Shown here: one piece after another, positions 1 to 5,678 of the stretch | How the letters are laid out: the number at the start of each line of letters is the position of its first letter | Position numbering within the stretch: position 1 is the stretch's first letter | Origin: a virus | Virus record (IMG/VR): IMGVR_UViG_3300046530_000128 | Span: 1-35,477 of that record | Length of the DNA: 35,477 nt | Reading direction: 5' to 3' (one strand) | Position numbers and translations under genes: made by a program | Notes under the pieces: generated by a model | Told to the model about the DNA's origin: nothing | What the model saw: only the letters and a program-made list of their open reading frames with translations | Database searches by the model: none

Positions 1-16
1 CGCCAAAGTATCAAAC

Positions 17-679
17 TCAGAAAGATTCAACCGGTTTTTTGGTCTGCTCAACAAGCTTGTTCTCGTCAAGTTTCGGGAAAGAAAACTTGATCATGATGAC
101 CGATTCCTCGCCCTCGCCCGTGACAATCAGATCAGCCCCCCTGACATTCGCAGGCGCGGCTGCCATCAAACCAGAAACGCTAGGTGTCCCTTTGATCGAG
201 GCGGCGCCCTCGATAAACGAATAGGTCAGATTATTGGCGTTTAGAGCGACACTTTCGTAGTTGGTGAGTTTAGCGGTGTACTCATCCTTGCTTTTAGCTT
301 TAGCCGCCAGATCGACGAGATCCAGCATCGACTTGCCGTCAGCCAGTGCGACCAGACCGAACGACTTGGCCAGCGCACCGATGGCACGCCCGAACAGTTC
401 ACGGTCATAGGGCGCGAAAAGGGAAACCATAATCAGCTTGTCACCGCTGAACACCAAGCCAGCGGTGAATTTCTGATCAATGAAATCCACGTCATCAATA
501 CACCGGGCGGGCGCGCCCACCTCTTCCGAGCAATCATAGTAACCGCCAGCCTCGGTGTATTTCGTGATTGGCGTGTCGTAGCCGTAGCTCTTGAACAGGT
601 TGTCAGCTGCAACGGCACTCTGCATAGCGCCAACGAGGCCGGCCAGGCAAAGCACTAACGCATGGATTTTTTTCGACAT
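17..679 (-). CDS. Host secreted hypothetical protein
   Basis: A 220-residue protein of unknown function, not recognised. The N-terminus from the chosen start is a clear Sec signal peptide: basic MSKK, a hydrophobic core about residues 5-18, and a likely cut after AVA-A near residue 25. The mature part has three or more cysteines in its first 50 residues, so it is probably a periplasmic or exported protein. The start at 679 is preceded by AGGA at a sensible distance. A start 13 codons upstream (718) is open but would spoil the signal peptide. It lies in chromosomal DNA left of attL, divergent from the original dusA start, so it is a host neighbour rather than phage cargo. Confidence 0.75.
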   Translation of the reverse strand: MSKKIHALVLCLAGLVGAMQSAVAADNLFKSYGYDTPITKYTEAGGYYDCSEEVGAPARCIDDVDFIDQKFTAGLVFSGDKLIMVSLFAPYDRELFGRAIGALAKSFGLVALADGKSMLDLVDLAAKAKSKDEYTAKLTNYESVALNANNLTYSFIEGAASIKGTPSVSGLMAAAPANVRGADLIVTGEGEESVIMIKFSFPKLDENKLVEQTKKPVESF

Positions 680-729
680 GGATTCCGTTCCTGCAAGGAT
701 GTGGACATTGATAGCCACATGCTATCAAT

Positions 730-765
730 CCTGCATTGGATTTGTCTCGCTCAATCCAATGCAGG
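730..765. repeat. 12-bp perfect inverted repeat, host intergenic
   Basis: The arms CCTGCATTGGAT (730-741) and ATCCAATGCAGG (754-765) are perfectly complementary around a 12-nt loop. The element lies between the divergent host secreted-protein gene and the dusA start. Neither side has a T-run, so it is not a typical intrinsic terminator. It could be an operator or an mRNA hairpin in the leader of the secreted-protein gene. The rest of 680-893 shows nothing recognisable, though it should contain the native dusA promoter. Confidence 0.6.
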
Positions 766-893
766 TTGAGCAAGCTCAGCAGGTCCAGAAGTAGGACGCA
801 GTAAACCCACTCTGCCATTCCTGCCCCCAAGCCCCCTCCTCCCATTCCTGATAAACTCCCCCACCTCCCAGCCACACCGATTCCGTACCCCTA

Positions 894-971
894 ATGTTCC
901 CTATTCCCGCCGCACCCGCCCCACTCTCTCGCCGCTTCTCCGTCGCCCCCATGATGGATCGGACTGACTAA
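894..971 (+). pseudogene. dusA: Orphan 5' fragment of dusA at attL
   Basis: An ATG at 894 opens 25 codons that begin with a Pro/Ala-rich stretch and continue [15 protein letters not shown] before a TAA at 969-971. This matches the DusA N-terminus (right-hand copy [14 protein letters not shown]), so it is the native start of dusA cut off from the body of the gene by prophage insertion. Relative to attR the copy has Arg (cgg) in place of the conserved Trp (tgg), and the phage sequence supplies the stop just after the repeat. It still sits behind the native promoter and may make a short peptide. Confidence 0.85.
936..968 (+). other. attL, left prophage attachment site
   Basis: This 33-bp stretch repeats at 34773-34805 with 30 identities; the differences are at repeat positions 9, 12 and 25. 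It contains the ATGATGGAT segment of dusA that codes for MMD. Together with the adjacent integrase at the other end, it defines the prophage boundaries. dusA is a known target for a group of phage and island integrases. Confidence 0.9.
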
Positions 972-1018
972 ACACCTACCCCCCGTAAATAAAAGCCCAA
1001 ACCGCTCCCTGCTAACCC

Positions 1019-1038
1019 GCGTACCAGTTGCGTACCAG
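1019..1038 (+). repeat. Integrase arm-type direct repeats, left end
   Basis: GCGTACCAG occurs at 1019-1027 and 1030-1038, an 11-bp period, about 50 bp inside attL. The 10-mer GTACCAGTTG at 1021-1030 occurs as an exact reverse complement at 34617-34626, beside the integrase start at the other end. In the excised circle these would flank attP, as expected for arm-binding sites of a tyrosine integrase or its excisionase. Function is inferred from position and repetition. Confidence 0.6.
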
Positions 1039-1237
1039 CTCTGCTTCACTCCCTCCGGCCCTGCCCCCTTCTACCGACGGCTTTAGCAAATTTTAAGCAT
1101 CGGTTCTCGGCTCCAATCCTGGCACTGTCTATCGTCGGCAAAAGCGAGTCTTTGTGAGAGTTAAAACCGCGTGCATGAAAGGCCAGCAAACCTCCCCGTC
1201 TTCGCTTACCCCGTTTTCATGTTGGCCCCTGGGAAAA

Positions 1238-1513
1238 AGGTAATATTGGTAATTTCCTTTTTTATCGACGATAAAACCCAATAGAATCAATAGGTTAGAC
1301 AACTCACTCAAAGGTAATAAAAAGGTAATAGAGGGGTTAGAAAATTACCCTTGATCGTAGTAATTTCACGTTCCTACGAAAGCCTTTAAAATCAATCACT
1401 TAGAAAATTATTACCTCTTGCCTTACCTAATATTACCTTCAAAGGTAATACGTTGAAGCCACGTACAATAAGGGCTGCAGCCATTTTTTCGCATCTGCTT
1501 ACCAAAATTACCT
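1238..1513. repeat. Iteron-like AGGTAAT/ATTACCT array
   Basis: The 617 bases between attL and the first cargo gene hold no convincing gene, but they do hold this array. Exact AGGTAAT starts at 1238, 1312, 1323 and 1443, and its complement ATTACCT at 1410, 1432 and 1507. Near matches are TGGTAAT (1247), ATTACCC (1344) and CTTACCT (1422). Copies 1432 and 1443 form a perfect palindromic pair, ATTACCTT-CA-AAGGTAAT. The region is AT-rich. This looks like a cluster of protein-binding sites: a replication origin or crr-like locus for the phage primase-helicase, or the operator region of the cargo operon. Confidence 0.55.
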
Positions 1514-1589
1514 TTTTCCCAGCCCCGAACTGAAATCAGCTCCCTCAGGTGCCTGCTATGCTTCCTGCTTTCCGAATGGAGTCGAATGC

Positions 1590-1805
1590 ATGGCCAGCGA
1601 ATATTCCCTCACCGTCGTCCTCGAAAAAATCTACGAAAACCAGTTGGGACTTGAAGCTGCGTTGATGGAGTTGGTGCTGTTAGTCGAGCAGCAGGGATAC
1701 GAGACCGTTGGGGAGAATGCCCGTGTCGCACTTGAGCGAATTGGCGAGAATGCAGGCTTTATCAATCAAGGCTTGGCACGATTAAAAAATCTGGAAAAGG
1801 ACTAG
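1590..1805 (+). CDS. Small helical protein, first gene of cargo operon
   Basis: A 71-residue acidic protein rich in Leu, Glu and Ala, with no signal or membrane segment. It is predicted to be almost all helix, with heptad-like stretches around residues 5-32 and 42-68. The start ATG has GGAG about 9 nt upstream. It ends one to seven bases before the next gene, so the two are very likely co-transcribed and coupled. Similar short proteins occur in pseudomonads without known function. In this context it could be an accessory subunit, antitoxin or regulator of the two larger proteins. Function not recognised. Confidence 0.7.
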   Translation: MASEYSLTVVLEKIYENQLGLEAALMELVLLVEQQGYETVGENARVALERIGENAGFINQGLARLKNLEKD

Positions 1806-1812
1806 CTTGTCC

Positions 1813-2601
1813 ATGACAAAAACTAGTCCTTACGCACAAGCGTTAAATCACATGGAACGCATAGTTAATGTGCTTTCAATGCGCGTTCCTGCTCCCAAGC
1901 GTGTTCAATTTCGAGGGTCGTTCGTTTATCGGTATGTTGAGAAAACGATACATCAGGCATTGGTACAGAAGCTCGCACGGATGGTCAGCAGTCTTCATGC
2001 CGCAAGGCTGCTCTTGGAAGCGGGTTTTGTACAAGAACAGGCATCGCTACAACGCATTCTCGACGAAATTACCGAAGATATTTCGTTCTTGGTTTTTTCG
2101 ATAACAAGCGGTGAGTCAACCCCAGCACATGAGAAATACCTAGAGTACTTTTTCCAAGAAGAATTTGATCCCTCTGAGCAGTCCGTTTCGTCTACGGACA
2201 GGGGAATGGTTTCGAGGAAAAAAATTCGCGCGTATTTGGATCGCTGCGTGAATGGCGCAAAAGGTTCAAGCAAACACCTGGACATTTCTAGAACTGTCAG
2301 CAAAGCATATTCTGGTTACGTGCATGCTGCATCACCTCAAATCATGGATATGTATGGGGGAGTTTCGTGTGGATTTTTTATGCGAGGCATGCGCGGGACA
2401 ATCAGGCAAGCTGAGCATCGCGCTGACTTTTGGAACTATATGTATCGAGGCATCATGGCTTGTTGCTTAACAGCGAAAGCGTTCGATGATGACGAGTTGT
2501 TCGTTTCAATCCGCGAGTTTGAGGCTAGCTTTCGAGAGGCAACAAGCACCGACTATCAGTCAAATGATTGGCCATCAGTTGATGGCGTCGATAACGGTTA
2601 G
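1813..2601 (+). CDS. All-helical uncharacterised protein of cargo operon
   Basis: A 262-residue soluble protein. Residues about 60-95 hold a helical stretch with HAARLLLEAG, QEQASLQRILDE and EDISFL. Residues about 170-185 contain YVHAASPQIMDMYGG, which resembles a conserved His/Ser motif in uncharacterised helical families such as DUF5677-like proteins (my impression, not a search result). ATG 1813 is chosen; TTG at 1807, closer to the AAGGA at 1797-1801, would add two residues. It sits directly after the 71-residue gene and 67 bp before the nuclease gene, same strand. A sensor or regulatory role beside a nuclease is inference only. Confidence 0.75.
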   Translation: MTKTSPYAQALNHMERIVNVLSMRVPAPKRVQFRGSFVYRYVEKTIHQALVQKLARMVSSLHAARLLLEAGFVQEQASLQRILDEITEDISFLVFSITSGESTPAHEKYLEYFFQEEFDPSEQSVSSTDRGMVSRKKIRAYLDRCVNGAKGSSKHLDISRTVSKAYSGYVHAASPQIMDMYGGVSCGFFMRGMRGTIRQAEHRADFWNYMYRGIMACCLTAKAFDDDELFVSIREFEASFREATSTDYQSNDWPSVDGVDNG

Positions 2602-2606
2602 ACAAC

Positions 2607-2678
2607 ATGATCACAAGTAAAAAACTGAAAACACTGGAAGCTATTAATTTTGTAAATGGCGGAAAAGAATGGATATAA
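2607..2678 (+). CDS. Possible 23-codon linking ORF
   Basis: An ATG at 2607, five bases after the previous stop, opens MITSKKLKTLEAINFVNGG and ends at a TAA that overlaps the first codons of the nuclease gene (2669). It has no strong ribosome-binding site. It spans the only gap in the operon and could couple translation of the nuclease gene to that upstream. It may equally be chance. Confidence 0.25.
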   Translation: MITSKKLKTLEAINFVNGGKEWI

Positions 2679-4315
2679 ACAAGCAGCACACCCCTATTGA
2701 TGAACCTGTCGCACAGATCAATAGCGCCGTCATTTCCGAGATAAGCAACCTAGTCAAAGCTCGGCTTCAGCAAGACGTGCCAACTGATGAGCAAACAAAG
2801 ACAATTTTAAATCTCGCTTACGAGATGGCAATTGCAAAACTGCATAAATTGTTGGACTCTCGTCATCCAGCCAGTTGGATACTAGAAGCTTATAAGCAGA
2901 CTTTTATGTGGACTGCTGTCTACAAACAAGAGCTAACTCCATGGGAGAATTTCGAATCTCCTAAAGAGCTCGCACCTATTGGCAGGTTTGGTTGGCGCTA
3001 TGCAATAGAGTATCTTCTCTCTAAAAAAAACTTAAATAGCATAAGTCGCGTAAAACCCACTTACGATGAAGTTTCTGAAGCATTCACGTTGCTCAACATT
3101 TCGGCCAACTCCGCAGAATGGTCAAACCTTATTCATTTTTTTCCAGACGTCTATGGCAACATTAAATTTGACTTGACTACCGACTATGGCTTGCTAACCC
3201 CATTATTGGACAACTCAGCAGAACCCACACTTGCAATCCGCTCAAGGTACATGTTCAAAAAAGAAGTAAATGAATGGAGCAGACTCACAACAACAAGAGC
3301 TCAATCTATAGAACGTTTTGTAGAGTCAACCCTTAGCACGGCTATGAAGGAAGAGCTTGGTTTCACTATTGCTCAGCTAAAAACGCTGATTGACGCACTA
3401 TGCCGAACAATCCTATCTTCCGGCTATACAATTATTTTACCAGGTCGATATATGATCGACTGGGCATCGGACGAAAGCGGAATACCAAAAGATACCGTTG
3501 CCAACATTTTTGACTTTATAAATTTATCACCTAATTCCTTAACAGATATCGACAGGGACTTTCTTGACAAGAAAGATCCTATTCGCATGATAAATTTTGC
3601 TGGCGTCAGAATTGACAACCTAAATCATCTGGGCTCAATCTACCCAAAACCAGCAACTAAAAAGCCGCATATAAAACAAGCAAAATGGCATATCATAATC
3701 AATATCTTCATGCTCGGAGAGTGGTATGACACATTCATGTACAAATGCTCTAATGGTCAGCGCCAAGATCTAAAATCCTATCCCGTACTGAATCATGCGC
3801 TCGAAAAAATTGAACAATTTCAGAGACGAGACGTGTTTGAGTCTGTTGTAGCTGAAATTTTTACAGCACGGCAGGTAAAGCGCATTCAAAGTTTAAAAAA
3901 GTGGAGAACCCCAGAGGGACGTTCCATTCCCCTTCCCTGCGGCGAGATTGACATAATTGCCTACCATGAACCTTCTGGAGTGCTTTTTGTAGTTGAGTGC
4001 AAGGCTGGAGCACCGGCGTTAGACTCGAGAGGTTTTTCCCAACAACAAAAAGATCATTTCAAACAAAAAAAATACGATGAAAAATTTCGCTCAAAAATCG
4101 AATGGGTTACAGAAAACATACCTACCATTTTTCGTTCGAAAGAATTTGACGGCCTGCTCTACAATCTTGACTCGATCAAAGTTGTGCCTGTTTTTGTTAC
4201 TCGATATCCCACCATCATCAAATTTTATATAGAAGATTATAAGGTCATGACGTTTGCGGAACTTGACGAGTACATCGTATCTACAATAACTGATAGCGCA
4301 GAACCCAAAACATAA
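2669..4315 (+). CDS. PD-(D/E)XK nuclease-domain protein, candidate anti-phage effector
   Basis: A 548-residue protein, AT-rich compared with the phage genes. Residues 1 to about 380 are mostly helical, soluble and not recognised. The C-terminal domain carries a PD-(D/E)XK nuclease signature: a helix with Glu391/Glu396 (FESVVAEIF), then GEIDIIA with Asp428, a beta strand, then Glu443-Cys444-Lys445 (VVECKAG), and a Gln/Lys-rich helix with FSQQQKDHF. This layout is typical of Mrr/NERD-like and restriction nucleases. The ATG at 2669 follows GGCGGAAAAG. It is the last gene of the three-gene operon near attL, a position where P2-like phages often carry defence genes. DNA cleavage is supported by the motif; target and trigger are unknown. 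Confidence 0.8.
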   Translation: MDINKQHTPIDEPVAQINSAVISEISNLVKARLQQDVPTDEQTKTILNLAYEMAIAKLHKLLDSRHPASWILEAYKQTFMWTAVYKQELTPWENFESPKELAPIGRFGWRYAIEYLLSKKNLNSISRVKPTYDEVSEAFTLLNISANSAEWSNLIHFFPDVYGNIKFDLTTDYGLLTPLLDNSAEPTLAIRSRYMFKKEVNEWSRLTTTRAQSIERFVESTLSTAMKEELGFTIAQLKTLIDALCRTILSSGYTIILPGRYMIDWASDESGIPKDTVANIFDFINLSPNSLTDIDRDFLDKKDPIRMINFAGVRIDNLNHLGSIYPKPATKKPHIKQAKWHIIINIFMLGEWYDTFMYKCSNGQRQDLKSYPVLNHALEKIEQFQRRDVFESVVAEIFTARQVKRIQSLKKWRTPEGRSIPLPCGEIDIIAYHEPSGVLFVVECKAGAPALDSRGFSQQQKDHFKQKKYDEKFRSKIEWVTENIPTIFRSKEFDGLLYNLDSIKVVPVFVTRYPTIIKFYIEDYKVMTFAELDEYIVSTITDSAEPKT

Positions 4316-4374
4316 AGTTCTGCTTTCTATCAAAAGCGCCAGTGGGCGAATGATCGTTCTAAAGAATCGGACTT

Positions 4375-4446
4375 GTCTGTTTGTCATTAACAATCTGTGA
4401 AACAGACTGAACACCCCGAAACACCCGTGTTCCTGGGCGTTCAGTC
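4375..4446. repeat. Nested inverted repeats after the cargo operon
   Basis: GTCTGTTT (4375-4382) pairs with AAACAGAC (4400-4407). Overlapping that, GACTGAAC (4405-4412) pairs with GTTCAGTC (4439-4446). Both are perfect 8-bp arms. The two hairpins share the GAC at 4405-4407 and so are mutually exclusive. They lie 60-130 bp after the nuclease gene stop. They could end transcription of the operon or form a regulated RNA or DNA structure. There is no T-run, so a simple intrinsic terminator is unlikely. Confidence 0.5.
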
Positions 4447-4734
4447 GAGACTTACCTCCCGTACCGAAATAGGTAGAAGCTCCCTAAATGAAAACCGTCT
4501 AGAAAGAAAACCCCCCTGAAAAAGCTCATTTTCAAGCCGACGCCCCCATAGACTGGGTACTTGACGAGCTTGTTAGGAGCTTCGGTCGCCCCGGCTGCGT
4601 TGTAAAGCTGCTGCATTTCTTTGCAAAACTTTGCAGTAGGTGCAAATGCTTAAAATAGCAGTGAGCCCCCGATGGGGCTTAGGCAGACCCTCGATTTCCC
4701 ATCCCGAACCTTTGCGAAAAAAATGAACGCGAAG

Positions 4735-4760
4735 CCCGCCGGCGGGAGGGGGATAAGTGC
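4735..4760 (+). other. Possible cos/packaging site
   Basis: A perfect palindrome CCCGCCGGCGGG (4735-4746) runs into GGCGGGAGGGGGATAAGTGC (4741-4760). This G-rich string resembles in composition and spacing the P2 cohesive end as I remember it (GGCGAGGCGGGGAAAGCAC). In HP1-type phages cos lies between the tail genes and attP, which is where this is; in P2 it lies beside the portal gene. TTTGCA repeats about 100 bp upstream could be terminase-binding sites. Assignment is tentative. Confidence 0.3.
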
Positions 4761-4877
4761 TTTTTCACCTGCTTTTTTATGAGCGGTGGGATTTTCTAGA
4801 GCCAGTAGGTCGACCTTCGCTGTGAGGCAATACCGTCAGTCGCGGAGTAGATGTAGCGCCATTCGCCTGCCGATATA

Positions 4878-4893
4878 CTGTATCTACATACAG
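4878..4893 (+). promoter_or_regulatory. LexA (SOS) box
   Basis: CTGTATCTACATACAG fits the gammaproteobacterial LexA consensus CTG-N10-CAG, with a near-palindromic AT-rich centre. It overlaps a TATACT (4874-4879) that could serve as a -10 hexamer. It lies 25-120 bp upstream of a set of small rightward ORFs. LexA cleavage after DNA damage should derepress them. Confidence 0.85.
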
Positions 4894-4917
4894 CACTTCG
4901 ACTAGTAGGCATGTCCA

Positions 4918-4974
4918 ATGAATAAACAATCTGCGGCAGCCATATCCTCGGTTTCGTCCGGGAGTGCGCAATGA
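4918..4974 (+). CDS. Short leader ORF behind the LexA box
   Basis: An ATG 24 bases after the LexA box opens 18 codons, MNKQSAAAISSVSSGSAQ, then TGA. Its stop overlaps another ATG (4971) that gives only seven codons. It may be a leader peptide, or the remains of a gene broken by a frameshift, since the next ORF begins immediately after in a different frame. No function can be given. Confidence 0.35.
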   Translation: MNKQSAAAISSVSSGSAQ

Positions 4975-5010
4975 CGGGTCATGCTGCGCGATGAGGAGGC
5001 GTTGCTCTCA

Positions 5011-5169
5011 ATGCCAGGCGCCCATCACAAAGCGTTGCTCAGGCAAGCGCATGCCCTGCACCACGGCCAAGTGATCGATGCTGACGAACTCGGTGACTTC
5101 TTGGAGTTAGCGGACGCGGCGTTAGCCTATGCGGTCGAATCACTACTCGACCTTAACGCTGAAGAGTAG
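5011..5169 (+). CDS. Small LexA-controlled phage protein
   Basis: A 52-residue acidic helical protein from the chosen start at 5011, which has GAGGAGG about 12 bases upstream. An in-frame ATG at 4981 would add 10 residues (MLRDEEALLS) but has no Shine-Dalgarno sequence. The body, rich in His/Ala then Asp/Glu/Leu, looks like a real small protein (ELGDFLELADAALAYAVES). The gene lies between the LexA box and the 98-residue gene, 8 bases before the latter. It may belong to an SOS-induced switch such as an antirepressor; this is inferred from position only. Confidence 0.6.
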   Translation: MPGAHHKALLRQAHALHHGQVIDADELGDFLELADAALAYAVESLLDLNAEE

Positions 5170-5177
5170 GAGAACCC

Positions 5178-5474
5178 ATGCGAGTACTGGTGACGCCTAT
5201 GCGCTCAAAGGGTGTCGCGTTGAATCCGAATGAGCGGCGCCGTTATCCGGCGATCCAGGGCAACGTCATGGTTAACTCTACTGTGTGCCATGAGTTGGGG
5301 CGAGCTGCGAACGTCGCCCGCATTGAGGTGGGAATGCCGCTCGATCCCGATCCACTGCCGCCGCTGCTCGATGCGACACTGGTAGGCATGGCAGTAACCG
5401 GCTTTGTGTTGAGCGGTATTGAGTACATCGATGGCTGCGCTTATGCGCAGTCGTGGTGGTGTCGACTCGGCTGA
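5178..5474 (+). CDS. Conserved-looking 98-residue phage protein, SOS operon
   Basis: A small soluble protein starting with MRVLVTPMRSKG, with a short hydrophobic stretch about residues 64-82 (LDATLVGMAVTGFVLSGIEY) and a C-terminal QSWWCRLG. The TAGGAGAACCC before the ATG is a strong ribosome-binding site. It follows the 52-residue gene by 8 bases, so both should be transcribed from the LexA-controlled promoter. I recall similar proteins in Pseudomonas prophages but know no function. By analogy with Tum of phage 186 it is a candidate antirepressor or induction factor. 5475-5678 downstream holds no gene, only a weak hairpin around a T-run near 5630. Confidence 0.7.
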   Translation: MRVLVTPMRSKGVALNPNERRRYPAIQGNVMVNSTVCHELGRAANVARIEVGMPLDPDPLPPLLDATLVGMAVTGFVLSGIEYIDGCAYAQSWWCRLG

Positions 5475-5678
5475 AAAAGCAATTAGCGTGCCCACACAAC
5501 AACCAAAATACAGACCATTCTTATTTTAAACGGCACAGCCTTCTCCCACCCTCAATCAAATACATGCGACGCGTGTGTAAGACACAAAAATCTCACAATA
5601 AGTCGCCACATAGACGTGCATAAAACGCGCCTCTGTTTTTTTGAGGTGCTTAATAGGGTTATGAACAGGCTTTTTTAA

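Larger units (their letters stand above)
4316..4917. other. Non-coding stretch between cargo operon and SOS-type genes
   Basis: About 600 bases without a convincing gene. It contains the nested inverted repeats at 4375-4446, CTTTGCA twice in direct repeat with a TGCAAAT in inverse orientation at about 4620-4648, a 6-bp GC hairpin (AGCCCC-CGAT-GGGGCT, 4664-4679), a perfect 12-bp palindrome (4735-4746) next to a G-rich run, and the LexA box at 4878-4893. A 64-codon ORF on the minus strand (4777-4971) crosses the LexA promoter and has no protein-like features, so it is not called. Confidence 0.6.

Noticed and set aside
603-875. 90-codon minus-strand ORF in host intergenic DNA
   Set aside because: Overlaps the secreted-protein start and the 12-bp inverted repeat, low-complexity Gly-rich start, no ribosome-binding site.
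1129-1311. 60-codon minus-strand ORF near attL
   Set aside because: Runs through the AGGTAAT repeats, has no ribosome-binding site and no protein-like pattern; the repeats explain the open frame.
972-1589. CRISPR-like array
   Set aside because: The repeated unit is only 7 bp, is present in both orientations and has irregular spacing, so it is a binding-site cluster, not CRISPR.
4664-4679. AGCCCC-CGAT-GGGGCT hairpin as terminator
   Set aside because: Only 6 bp and no T-run on the plus strand; far from any stop codon.
4777-4971. 64-codon minus-strand ORF
   Set aside because: Covers the LexA box and promoter of the opposite strand; Arg/Thr-rich without any motif.
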